64,000 nucleotides of DNA from JBBDIP01 sp040880305 (GTDB taxonomy: Bacteria; Bacillota; Sulfobacillia; Fermentithermobacillales; Fermentithermobacillaceae): contig JBBDIP010000059.1 of assembly GCA_040880305.1 (NCBI GenBank), positions 1 to 64,000 of the forward strand, given 5' to 3'. Numbering within the stretch: position 1 is the first letter of the stretch; every line of letters begins with the position of its first letter. The translations under genes were made by a program, and so were the position numbers. The notes beneath the pieces are model-generated. The model did not search any database and was not told the DNA's origin. It worked only from the letters and a program-made list of their open reading frames with translations. Positions 25,813 through 34,008 of this stretch are shown in pieces.

Positions 25813-26977
25813 TTTTGCCCATCACCACTGCCTTTCTGGCTCCCGTGGCGGCCGGGGCGTTGTTGGGGTGGCCCGAAAGCAGCTCGTTTCCCAGGACTGC
25901 GAAAGCCAGCGCTTCTTTGGCTTGGTCCGGTATCCCCACGTCCTCGTGGCTCATCACCCGCGCCGGCGCCAGTTCCTGGCGTAGTCTGCGCATGAAGTAG
26001 GGGTTGCGTGCGCCGCCGCCGCCCACGATGACCTCGTCCACAGGGCCTTTGGGGAAGATGAAGTCCCGGTACGCCTGAACAATGGACGCTACCGTGAGTT
26101 CCGACGCGGTGGCGATGAGGTCGCGTGGATCGAAGTTCGTGTCCGGGAGCAGTGTCCGCGCGTATTGGACCCCGAACTCCTCGCGACCGGTGGACTTGGG
26201 CGGCGGGAGACGAAAATACGGGTTATCCAAGAGTCGCGTCAGCAACATGCGGTCAACCTTGCCTGCAAGGGCCATCCGGGCGTCCCGGTCCATGGTCTCC
26301 CGGCCGTGGGTAAGCAGCGAGGCCAGGGCGTCCACCACCATGTTCCCCGGGCCGGTGTCGAAGGCCACGATCTGGTCCAGTGAGCAGGAGGGCGGCAGGT
26401 AGGTGCAGTTGCCGATGCCTCCGATGTTCTGGACCACGCGGCCGATGCCGGGGCGGGCCAGAAGGACGTAGTCCACGTAAGGGACCAGAGGCGCTCCTTG
26501 GCCGCCCTGAGCCATGTCGGCCGGGCGAAAGTCGCCGACGGTCAGGATTCCGGTGTTCTGTGCGATGACTGAGATATCGCCTACCTGCAGCGTCGCCCTC
26601 ACGGGGAGGACGGGATGGTCGGGCCAGGGGAAGTGGACCAGCGTCTGCCCGTGGGATGAGATGGCGTCTACCTGGGACGGCGTTAAACCGGCCTCACGGA
26701 TGCACTTGACGGCCGCTTCGGAGAAAACGTCGGCGATTAGGAAGTTAAGCCTGGCAACTTCCTCGGCATTCAGCTTGCGGAGGTCTCCAAGCAGCATTGA
26801 CCGCACAGCCGGGGAATACTCGACGCTGGACATGTGGACTACCCGGGCCTGCAGGCCCACGCCGTGCCCTATCACCTCGCACAGCACGGCGTCGACGCCG
26901 TCGGCCGAGGTACCCGACATGAGGCCCACGATCAGCCTCTCGGACTTGTCTCTGACTCTATCCAAGATTCCGGTCAC
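25799..26977 (-). CDS. anmK: Anhydro-N-acetylmuramic acid kinase
   Basis: Phosphorylates 1,6-anhydro-MurNAc to MurNAc-6-phosphate in peptidoglycan recycling. The 392-residue protein has the nucleotide-binding LIVGLMSGTSADGVD start, the HGQT motif near residue 120, the FDTGPGNMVVDAL motif near 205 and the late VGGGGARNP. GTG at 26977 behind GGAGAGG is preferred over the ATG at 26995, which has no ribosome site. It follows the MurQ fusion gene by about 50 bp and provides the substrate of MurQ, so the two act in series. Confidence 0.93.
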   Translation of the reverse strand: MTGILDRVRDKSERLIVGLMSGTSADGVDAVLCEVIGHGVGLQARVVHMSSVEYSPAVRSMLLGDLRKLNAEEVARLNFLIADVFSEAAVKCIREAGLTPSQVDAISSHGQTLVHFPWPDHPVLPVRATLQVGDISVIAQNTGILTVGDFRPADMAQGGQGAPLVPYVDYVLLARPGIGRVVQNIGGIGNCTYLPPSCSLDQIVAFDTGPGNMVVDALASLLTHGRETMDRDARMALAGKVDRMLLTRLLDNPYFRLPPPKSTGREEFGVQYARTLLPDTNFDPRDLIATASELTVASIVQAYRDFIFPKGPVDEVIVGGGGARNPYFMRRLRQELAPARVMSHEDVGIPDQAKEALAFAVLGNELLSGHPNNAPAATGARKAVVMGKIALP

Positions 26978-27027
26978 AATCACCTCTCCAGTCATTCAAG
27001 CGCGACGGGAAGCAGCGCCTGTCGCGG

Positions 27028-29076
27028 CTATCTTATGGCCGCCACGGCTGCGTTTGCGAACCTCGGGCGCAGCCGGATGGTAGCGTTCGCCTCTCGGCCT
27101 GCGTGTACTCTGTTTGTGAGCAGGATGACCGCGGTCCCCGTCTCGGGATCGCACCACAAGCTGGTACCGGTGAAACCTGTGTGTCCGAAGGATCTGGGCG
27201 AAATCAGGTCGCCGCCGGAAGAGAAGCGGCGCGGCTTGAGCATCCAGCCCAGCCCCCTGCGTTCTCCCGCCGAAGTCTCCTCAGTGATGGCTGCCGCTAC
27301 GCAAGACCTGCTCAGAACGTGGACCCCTTGCCACTCCCCCTGCCCGAGCCACATGAGAGCGTAGCGCGCCACATCCTCCACTGTGCTGAAGAGTCCGGCG
27401 TGCCCGGCCACTCCGCCAAGCGCGAGGGCGTTCTCATCGTGCACCTCGCCCCACATGACCCGGCCGAGGTCGGGGCGATACTCGGTCGCAGCGATCTTGT
27501 TCCGCCTATCCGGCGAAGGGAGGAAGCCGGTGTCGGCCATGCCTAGCGGGCCGAAGACTTCTTTGGCCGCGAACTTGTCGACAGTCGAACCCGTGGTGCG
27601 CAGGAGCACTTCGGCCAAGATGATGAAGCCGAGGTCGCTGTAGACGACCTCTTTGCCCGGCTCTGCCCCCTGGGCGAGACCGAGTCCCGAGATGAACTTC
27701 ACGATCTCCTCGCCTCGCAGGCCTTGTTCCCAGAACTTGATGTGCCCCGGGAGGCCCGAAGTGTGAGTCAGGAGGTGCCGCAGAGTGATACGCTCCTTAC
27801 CGCCTGAGGCGAATTCGGGTATGAACACGGCGACAGGGTCGTCCAGTCTGAAAAGCCCGCGCTCGCAGGCGATTAGCACCGACGGCGTGGTGGCCAGGAC
27901 CTTGGTCAAGCTCGCCATGTCGAACACGGTGAACGGCGTGGCCGGTATCCTCTCGGGGGTGCGCACGGCCCAGCCGAAAGCCCTGGGCCCGACCACAGTA
28001 CCGTTATGCACGATGGCAGCCACGGCGCCCGGTATGTCGCCCTCCCCGTCGCCGACTGCCGTTCCCACAACTCCGAAAGCCCGTTCGACCTGGACCTCAT
28101 CCAGGCCGGCTTCTCCGGCCGACCCAAAGCGCAGCCTCGGAGACGGCGTCAGCATCTGCGGAGCCGAAGGCAGCGGGGCAACGCCAAGAGCCGCCTCGCG
28201 GATAGCCCCGCGGTGCTTCTCCAGCGTACCGGCGGCTTCGTCCACGGGGATCCCCCTCCGAAGCGAAACCAGCGCCACGCCGATATCGCCTTTGGAGGCT
28301 GTGAAAGCTGCCTCGACCTCGCCGGCAGTCTTTTCGGTGGCTTCAATCAGGATCCTTCGGGCTCGCCCCGACAGTTTGATGTTTTTGGGGCTGGTGCCGG
28401 CCATGAGGTTTGAGTAAGTCCGTCCGGCCATAATCATGCCTGCTGTGGATATCATGTTGAGGACCAATTTCTGCGCGGTGCCGTTCTTCATCCTGGTTGA
28501 ACCGGCGATGACCTCAGGGCCAACATCGGGGGCGATGACCAATTCAGCCGACGCCGCCACCATCCCTGAAGCGTCTCCGACAAGGGCGACTGTCGTGGCA
28601 CCCATCTCGCGTGCGGCTTGTAGCGCGCCGACAACGAACGGGGTGCTGCCCGATGAGGCGATGCCGACCACGACGTCCCCGGTCCCGGCCTCTTCCTGCG
28701 ATATCGCCTCACGACCGGCGGGGATGCTGTCTTCGGCCCCTTCCACGGCCTTGAAAACCGCTCCTGAACCTCCCGAGATTAGAGCCACGAACCTCTTGCC
28801 TGCAGCGCCGTATGTAGGCTCTATCTCCGAGGCGTCAAGCACCCCCAGCCTGCCGCTGGTGCCGGAGCCTAAGTAGAACACCCTCTTACCGCCCTTGATG
28901 GCTGCCGCCACCATCTCAACGGCCCGGGCGATGTTTTGGACTTCGCGGCCCACGGCCGGGGCCACCCTGTGGTCCTCGGCGTTGATGGCCTCGACGATCC
29001 TGATCGCCGGCCAGGTGTCGATGTCCCGCGTCAACGGGTTTACGGCCTCGGTCTTGGGCAAGTTCTGTCTGTCCAT
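27028..29076 (-). CDS. murQ: MurNAc-6-phosphate etherase fused to a serine beta-lactamase-like hydrolase
   Basis: A 682-residue two-domain protein. Residues 1-300 are MurQ, which splits the lactyl ether of MurNAc-6P; the SIS fold has YLGSGTSGRLGVLDASE, and Glu85 and Glu115 match the catalytic pair known in E. coli MurQ. Residues 335-682 are a class C beta-lactamase/PBP-like serine hydrolase with SLTK at 389-392, YSD at 479-481 and a late HTGFTGTSLW. This second domain resembles YbbE/AmiE of Bacillus, an amidase encoded beside murQ there. The frame runs through both without a break, so this is a true fusion. The context with anmK and a namZ remnant supports cell-wall recycling. Confidence 0.88.
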   Translation of the reverse strand: MDRQNLPKTEAVNPLTRDIDTWPAIRIVEAINAEDHRVAPAVGREVQNIARAVEMVAAAIKGGKRVFYLGSGTSGRLGVLDASEIEPTYGAAGKRFVALISGGSGAVFKAVEGAEDSIPAGREAISQEEAGTGDVVVGIASSGSTPFVVGALQAAREMGATTVALVGDASGMVAASAELVIAPDVGPEVIAGSTRMKNGTAQKLVLNMISTAGMIMAGRTYSNLMAGTSPKNIKLSGRARRILIEATEKTAGEVEAAFTASKGDIGVALVSLRRGIPVDEAAGTLEKHRGAIREAALGVAPLPSAPQMLTPSPRLRFGSAGEAGLDEVQVERAFGVVGTAVGDGEGDIPGAVAAIVHNGTVVGPRAFGWAVRTPERIPATPFTVFDMASLTKVLATTPSVLIACERGLFRLDDPVAVFIPEFASGGKERITLRHLLTHTSGLPGHIKFWEQGLRGEEIVKFISGLGLAQGAEPGKEVVYSDLGFIILAEVLLRTTGSTVDKFAAKEVFGPLGMADTGFLPSPDRRNKIAATEYRPDLGRVMWGEVHDENALALGGVAGHAGLFSTVEDVARYALMWLGQGEWQGVHVLSRSCVAAAITEETSAGERRGLGWMLKPRRFSSGGDLISPRSFGHTGFTGTSLWCDPETGTAVILLTNRVHAGREANATIRLRPRFANAAVAAIR

Positions 29077-29099
29077 GAGATAACCCCCACGTACCGATG

Positions 29100-29459
29100 A
29101 TTAGCTGTAGATAAGGAATCGCCTTCGCTCGGACAGGAAGTCCCGGGATTGACTCCGCCAGTTCGGTTTCAAGCCCGCCTATGGGGTTGGGGCGGTCAAG
29201 CACGACAAAGGCGACCTTTGACCGGGAGGCCGGTCAGTTGATCCCGTCCCCCGCCTGCGGGTTCGCCCTCCCTAAGGTCGCCGTCGATGCCGTGTTCAGG
29301 CGAAAATAGAGCCTTGACGCGGTACCCGCTTCGCAACATGAGATCCACGTTGCGCGAGAGGTCCTCGCCAAGGCCCGTGTGGTTGGTGATGAGACCTATG
29401 GTTTCCTGCCTGTGTAACCCTCGTTCAAGAAGCCTTTGGAGACCGGTCTTGACGGTCAA
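29100..29459 (-). pseudogene. namZ: Remnant of namZ (DUF1343, exo-N-acetylmuramidase)
   Basis: From TTG 29459, behind a good AAGGAGAG site, an 80-residue piece has IGLITNHTG and ALFSPEHGIDGDLREGE, the N-terminal marks of NamZ/DUF1343 proteins, up to LTGLPV, and stops at 29196. In another frame the next bases give VAFVVLDRPNPIGGLE, a motif that lies about 60 residues further on in intact homologues. After that no NamZ sequence is seen. So the gene has an internal deletion, a frame change and has lost about its last 250 residues. Its place next to murQ and anmK matches the known Bacillus recycling locus. Confidence 0.75.
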
Positions 29460-29508
29460 ATAAAGACTCTCCTTCTGGAAGGCTAGCTACAAGCGTGATT
29501 CTACCCCC

Positions 29509-30057
29509 CTACCTGATGTCCCTGCCTCCAAGGCCGGCAGTCACGCTCTTGGGCAGCCCCTTCAGGAGGGCGTATGACAAGACGGTGTTGAGGCCGGCGT
29601 GGATCAGGTTGAAAGGGATGATGATGGGGACGATCATCCCCGCTACCACCGCCCTTGGGGCGCCCGTGTAGATAGGGGTGACAACCAGGTTGAGCGGCAC
29701 CATGAGGGCGACTCTGGTGAGGATGCCTGCCATCATGGAAACGTGCAGTTGGCTGCTCTTCTTCCAGAGGTAACCGATCACCAGCGCCATGCCGCCTGAC
29801 GCCACGAAGTGCATGAAGGCTCCCCACGGGCCGCCTTGCCCCGTCAGCACGACGAACAAGGTAGCGTTCACGAACGCCACCGCGGCTCCAGCGATGGGCC
29901 CCACTACCACGGCCGCGACGATGATGGGCAGGTCGCCCGGAGAATAGAGCAAGAAGGGCGCGGCTGCCATCACGGGAAAATGGACGAACACCTCAAGGAT
30001 CAAGGACATTCCCGCGAGGATTCCGGCGAGGACTAACGGCAGATGCTTTCGGTTCAT
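29509..30057 (-). CDS. ribU: Riboflavin ECF transporter S component
   Basis: A 182-residue membrane protein with about six helices and the S-component look (PLVLAGILAGMSLILEVF, then a GDLPIIVAAVVVGPIAG helix). The RibU assignment rests mainly on the FMN riboswitch directly upstream. ATG 30057 with GGGGGAGT is the start; the frame is open 23 codons further but that part is riboswitch. The energising EcfA/EcfT module must be elsewhere. Other vitamins are possible in principle, but riboswitch control by FMN makes riboflavin the best call. Confidence 0.82.
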   Translation of the reverse strand: MNRKHLPLVLAGILAGMSLILEVFVHFPVMAAAPFLLYSPGDLPIIVAAVVVGPIAGAAVAFVNATLFVVLTGQGGPWGAFMHFVASGGMALVIGYLWKKSSQLHVSMMAGILTRVALMVPLNLVVTPIYTGAPRAVVAGMIVPIIIPFNLIHAGLNTVLSYALLKGLPKSVTAGLGGRDIR

Positions 30058-30063
30058 TTGGAC

Positions 30064-30088
30064 TCCCCCTCGATAACATGCAGGGGGA
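30064..30088 (-). promoter_or_regulatory. Ribosome-site-sequestering hairpin of ribU
   Basis: On the minus strand ATCCCCC pairs with the GGGGGA of the ribU ribosome site across a 13-base loop. This is the expected off state of a translational riboswitch. A competing self-complementary GGGGATCCCC overlaps its left arm and could form the on state. Confidence 0.6.
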
Positions 30089-30114
30089 TCCCCGGGGGGG
30101 ACACGTTCTTCCTG

Positions 30115-30245
30115 ATCTTCTCCCATCCGGACTTTACCGTCGGCCCCGGAATTCCACCGGGTCAGTCGCGCATCGGCGCGAGTCGCGGGCTATAGCCGCC
30201 GGTCAGGATTGGCGACCTTAGGCCGCTTCACCTTGCCCCGAAGAT
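30115..30245 (-). ncRNA. FMN riboswitch (RFN element)
   Basis: Reading the minus strand, the conserved pieces occur in order: ATCTTCGGGGCAAGGTGAA, then ACCGGCGGCTATAGCC, GCGACT, CCGGTGGAATTCCGG, then GCCGACGGTAAAGTCCGGAT and GGGAGAAGAT, which pairs with the start to close P1. This is a full FMN aptamer. It lies 58 bp before ribU and the intervening hairpin covers the ribosome site, so FMN should block translation. Confidence 0.95.
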
Positions 30246-30300
30246 CCTCTCCAACCATCAAAATACTGCAACCGTCCCTAGTAAGTCAATGCCTGCCGCT

Positions 30301-30879
30301 TCATTCCAGCAGCTTCCTCCACGCGGCGCCCTGGTCCTGGTCCAGCTGCCTGGACTGGTGGGCGACGTCTGCCCTGACCAGGGGGTCTTTCATGAGGATC
30401 CTCCAGGCTTGCTTGACGCTGTCGACGAACTGAGACCTCAAAGGATGCTCGCCTGGATGCCGGATGAGGGGACAGATCAGGGAGCCTGACAGCCGGTCGA
30501 GCCGGACGTCCAGGCTGCCGTCGGCGTCCAGGTAGGGGAGGAGAGGGAAAGTCCTGCACTGAATGGGGCGGCGGTCCCGAGGGCAGGTACCCTTGCACAT
30601 CACGAACTGCACCAGGCCCTTCCAATCAGGAGGGAAGTCGTGATTCCTGGCCAACTGGTATCGCCAGGTGAGCCATGACTCGTCCCCCGTGAACATGCAT
30701 TCCTCGCCGGGGAGCAAGTACATCCCGACCCCGGGCTCGTATTCCTGGCAGCACTTGGCGCCGCACAGGTCTCCGCAGTTGCCTTCGACAGCCGGCACGT
30801 CCAATAGGGAGTAGACCTTCTCGAAATCCTCGTTCCGCAGCATGCTCTTAACCAGATGGCGCCTGCCGTCCAGCCCCAT
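30301..30879 (-). CDS. YkgJ-type cysteine cluster protein
   Basis: A 192-residue cytoplasmic protein of the loosely defined YkgJ/Fe-S or zinc cluster family. Cysteines lie in NCGDLCGAKCCQEYEP near residue 35, MCKGTCP near 95 and QCRTFPL, the pattern that binds a metal centre. ATG 30879 with GGGGGGTGG upstream fits the conserved start better than the more distant ATG of the open frame. The function is not known; it is a single gene between ribU and the DUF6754 operon. Confidence 0.72.
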   Translation of the reverse strand: MGLDGRRHLVKSMLRNEDFEKVYSLLDVPAVEGNCGDLCGAKCCQEYEPGVGMYLLPGEECMFTGDESWLTWRYQLARNHDFPPDWKGLVQFVMCKGTCPRDRRPIQCRTFPLLPYLDADGSLDVRLDRLSGSLICPLIRHPGEHPLRSQFVDSVKQAWRILMKDPLVRADVAHQSRQLDQDQGAAWRKLLE

Positions 30880-31109
30880 ACGCGTTCCACCCCCCCTCAG
30901 GGTAACCCGCGCGCCGCTTGGTGTGCAAGACTTGATAATCGGAAAACCATACATCCCCGATGCAGGACTTCAGGTGTCAGCGCAGAAACATGCAACTGGA
31001 ACAAGGTTCAGACGAAGGCCAATGTTCTCTCAACCGCTCATCTCCGGAGGTGGTCTATGACGCCGCGGTCCGCTTTACGTTCACGGATTCGTGAAGGAGG
31101 TGCGAAGTA

Positions 31110-31883
31110 ATGTTCATCGCGGGAAGAGTGGCGGGCCTATTTACGGTCGTAGCCGCCATGGTATTCACTTTGGTTGGACTAAGTCTGGCCCGCAAGCGGC
31201 CATTCCACATGCGCGCCATCCCCGGCCTCAAAGCAGTAGAGGAAGCGGTAGGCCGCGCGACTGAGATGGGCAAGCCCATCTTCTACAGCCCCGGATACGC
31301 CGACGTAGCCGGCACCACCGCTCCGCCGACCCTAGCGGGCCTGAACCTTCTGGCTCACGTGGGGCGATTGGCGGCCAGGTACAATACCCGGCTTGTGACC
31401 ACAGTCGGCCACGCGAATACGTATGCACTGGCGACCGAGATCCTGAGGAATGCCTACGTCGTTGAAGGCAAGGTCGACAGTTTCGACATCGGGAACGTGT
31501 ACTTCACATCCGAAGTCCAGTTCGCCTTCACCGCAGCAAGCGTCGGGCTCATCCAGCGCGAGAAACCGGCCACGGCGTTCCTCACCGGGTATTTCGCCGC
31601 CGAAGCCATAGTCCTCGCCGAGGCCACAGCCGCTACCAATTCGCTTTCCATCTCGGGCACCACGAACTATTTCCAGATTCCTTTCTTTATGGCCGCCTGC
31701 GACTACACCATGATAGGCGAGGAATTCCTGGCCGCCGGCGCCTTCATCTCCAATGATCCAGACCTTATTGGAAGTATCGCGGGACAGGACTACGTCAAGA
31801 TTGTGGCGATCTTTGCGCTGCTCCTGGGCGCCGTCCTAAAGAGCTTCGGAAACGACGCTATTCTTAACCTGCTTAAGCGCTAG
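31110..31883 (+). CDS. DUF6754-type membrane protein, first gene of a four-gene operon
   Basis: A 257-residue protein with one membrane helix near residues 5-25, a soluble middle and a second helix near 230-250. The middle contains GKPIFYSPGYADVAGTTAP near residue 53 and VTTVGHANTYALATE near 95; it looks like an alpha/beta domain. I recognise the family only as DUF6754, with no known role. A strong GAAGGAGGTG site precedes the ATG. It starts an operon with three further membrane proteins, spaced 15, 12 and -4 bp. Confidence 0.75.
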   Translation: MFIAGRVAGLFTVVAAMVFTLVGLSLARKRPFHMRAIPGLKAVEEAVGRATEMGKPIFYSPGYADVAGTTAPPTLAGLNLLAHVGRLAARYNTRLVTTVGHANTYALATEILRNAYVVEGKVDSFDIGNVYFTSEVQFAFTAASVGLIQREKPATAFLTGYFAAEAIVLAEATAATNSLSISGTTNYFQIPFFMAACDYTMIGEEFLAAGAFISNDPDLIGSIAGQDYVKIVAIFALLLGAVLKSFGNDAILNLLKR

Positions 31884-31898
31884 GGAGGGGGGAGCGAA

Positions 31899-32522
31899 AT
31901 GAAAAGGATTCTTCCGGTTTTGGTTTCGGCCGTGGTCGGACTGATACTCCTGGCGGACTACTTTCTGAAAGTCCCCATCCTAAAGCAGCCGGCCACCGAG
32001 ATCCAGGACTGGGGCTTGATCGTGTCGGCCTTCGCTCTGGCGCTGGCGGCGGTCAACCTCTTGCGGATTCACGCAAAGAGGATCGTGAGAAAGGACCGCC
32101 AGAGCGTCCACAGCGGCATTTTGATCGCGGCGCTCCTGGTCACGGCCTTCTCCGGGATCTTCATGGGTACGACGTCCAAAGTCTTCAAGTTCATCTTCGA
32201 TTCGACTTTCACGCCGCTGGCCGCGGTGTTCTACGCCATGACGGCGTTCCATCTGGCCTCGGCCTCCTACCGGGCCTTTCGGGCCAAAAACCTCCAGGCC
32301 GTGGCCCTTCTGCTCTCAGGCGTCCTCTTGATGCTTGGCCGGGCGCCCATCGGCGAGGTCATCTGGAAGGGGTTCCCGACCGTGGCTGACTGGATCGTCA
32401 ATGTGGTCAACCTGGCCGGGTCTCGCGGCATCCTCATCAGCACGGCCGTTGGAACAGTAGGCGCGGGCCTCCGCATCCTCGCTGGAATCGACCGCTCCCA
32501 TCTGGGCAGCGGTGCTGAGTAA
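31899..32522 (+). CDS. Unknown integral membrane protein (operon gene 2)
   Basis: A 207-residue protein with about five to six hydrophobic helices and short loops; a basic loop RIHAKRIVRKDRQS near residue 56 likely faces the cytoplasm. No enzyme motif is visible. It begins with ATG behind GGGAGGGGGGAGCG. The position between the DUF6754 gene and a bitopic protein suggests it is a structural or channel part of one complex. Confidence 0.7.
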   Translation: MKRILPVLVSAVVGLILLADYFLKVPILKQPATEIQDWGLIVSAFALALAAVNLLRIHAKRIVRKDRQSVHSGILIAALLVTAFSGIFMGTTSKVFKFIFDSTFTPLAAVFYAMTAFHLASASYRAFRAKNLQAVALLLSGVLLMLGRAPIGEVIWKGFPTVADWIVNVVNLAGSRGILISTAVGTVGAGLRILAGIDRSHLGSGAE

Positions 32523-32534
32523 GGAGGGAAAAAC

Positions 32535-33365
32535 GTGAAAACCCTAGAAAGGCTCGGTCGGATCGACAGCAGGGTGATCTACGCCCTCCTGATCGTTGCT
32601 CTCCTTCTGCCGCTTATGAACCCGATCGGACTTCCCATTAGCGTTGGCAAGCACACCACGCGGTCGTTCGGAGTGCTGGACCAGCTTCAATCCGGCGACA
32701 AGATCATCATGGACGTGGGCTACTCCGTCTCAGGCGCAGCCGACGTCGAGCCGCAGACCGTCGCGATCCTGAAGCACCTCTTCGGCAAGGGCGTCCGCAT
32801 CATCTTCACCGGCAACCAAACCGAAGGGCCCATGGTCACCGAGAGACTGGTTGCTCCCTACGAGGCGGCCGGCAAGAAGTACGGGGTCGACTTCGTGAAC
32901 CTGGGATACCTGGCCGGCGGAGAGAACGCCATCGCGTCCTACTGCCGGGACCTGAAGAAGTCGTACCCGGTGGATTTCCGCAAGAACTCCACGTCGGATC
33001 TGCCGCTCCTGGATGACGTGAACGGAGCTGCAGACGTGAAAATGTTCGTGTTCTTCACCACCCAGAACTCGGACATGTACGTCCGTCAGGTCACCCAGTT
33101 CAAGATCCCCATAGTGGGCGGCCTCATCAACACGATCTCACCCCAGGCTGAGCCCTACGTCAACGCAGGACAGCTCGCCGGTATCCTGGTCGGGCTTCGC
33201 GGCGGCGCTGAGTACGAGATGCTCATGAATTCCCCTGGGCAGGGCGTCGCAAGCATGGACGCGCAGAGCATGGGGCACCTCCTCATCATCGTGTTCATCG
33301 CCATCGCCAATCTCTCGTACCTGGCGAGCAAAAAGGCCACGGCTAAGAAGGGGGGAGCACAGTGA
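32535..33365 (+). CDS. Unknown protein with two terminal membrane helices (operon gene 3)
   Basis: A 276-residue protein, GTG start behind AAGGAGGG. A first helix lies near residues 14-34 and a last one near 247-265. Between them is a soluble alpha/beta-like domain with KIIMDVGYSVSGAADVEPQ near 60 and KGVRIIFTGNQTEGP near 87. Its plan, one helix at each end around a soluble middle, mirrors the DUF6754 protein of the same operon, so the two may be distant relatives or form a pair. Function unknown. Confidence 0.7.
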   Translation: MKTLERLGRIDSRVIYALLIVALLLPLMNPIGLPISVGKHTTRSFGVLDQLQSGDKIIMDVGYSVSGAADVEPQTVAILKHLFGKGVRIIFTGNQTEGPMVTERLVAPYEAAGKKYGVDFVNLGYLAGGENAIASYCRDLKKSYPVDFRKNSTSDLPLLDDVNGAADVKMFVFFTTQNSDMYVRQVTQFKIPIVGGLINTISPQAEPYVNAGQLAGILVGLRGGAEYEMLMNSPGQGVASMDAQSMGHLLIIVFIAIANLSYLASKKATAKKGGAQ

Positions 33366-33970
33366 CCAGCGATCCCGTAATCTGGATCTCTTCGATACTG
33401 ACAGTCATCGGATTCTCCTACCTGTTCAAGGAGAATGAGTTCTACAGGGCGGTTGAGCACCTGTACGTAGGCGTCGCCGCCGGATACACCGTGGTCATGG
33501 GGTACACCAACGTGGTCAACAAGGTGTGGGGACCCCTCACCAAGAAGTCGCAGTACTCAGTGCTTATCCCCGCGGTCCTTGGGTTCCTCCTGTTCATGCC
33601 CTACATCTCGCGGTCCCTGGGATGGCTTCGAAGACTTCCGGTGGCCGTCATCGTCGCGATTGGCGGGGCTTTGGCTCTTAGGACCGCCGTGGTCGAGCAG
33701 TTCATCGGTCAGCTCCGTTCCACCATAATCCCCCTAAACAGCATCAACAACATCATCATCGTGCTGGGTGTTGCCGTCACGCTTACCTACTTCATCTTCA
33801 CGGTCAAACCGAACCCAGTGATGAAGGTCGGTGTTGAAAGCGGCAAGTGGGTCATAATGGTAACTCTAGGGGCGGCTTTCGGATCGGGCATCATGGGGCG
33901 CATCTCGCTCCTCATCGGCAGGCTGTTTCTGGTGTTCCGAGATTGGATCCCGCTCATCCCCAAGACCTAG
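33362..33970 (+). CDS. Unknown integral membrane protein (operon gene 4)
   Basis: A 202-residue protein with about six hydrophobic helices, GTG start overlapping the previous gene by 4 bp, so translation is coupled. The sequence LFKENEFYRAVEHLYVGVAAGYTV at its start puts charged residues between helices one and two. No catalytic motif was found. It closes the four-gene operon; a creatininase gene follows after 38 bp and could be cotranscribed. Confidence 0.7.
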   Translation: MTSDPVIWISSILTVIGFSYLFKENEFYRAVEHLYVGVAAGYTVVMGYTNVVNKVWGPLTKKSQYSVLIPAVLGFLLFMPYISRSLGWLRRLPVAVIVAIGGALALRTAVVEQFIGQLRSTIIPLNSINNIIIVLGVAVTLTYFIFTVKPNPVMKVGVESGKWVIMVTLGAAFGSGIMGRISLLIGRLFLVFRDWIPLIPKT

Positions 33971-34008
33971 CAGGAAGGCAAGTAAGGCCTAATAGGGAGG
34001 GCTTTTCG

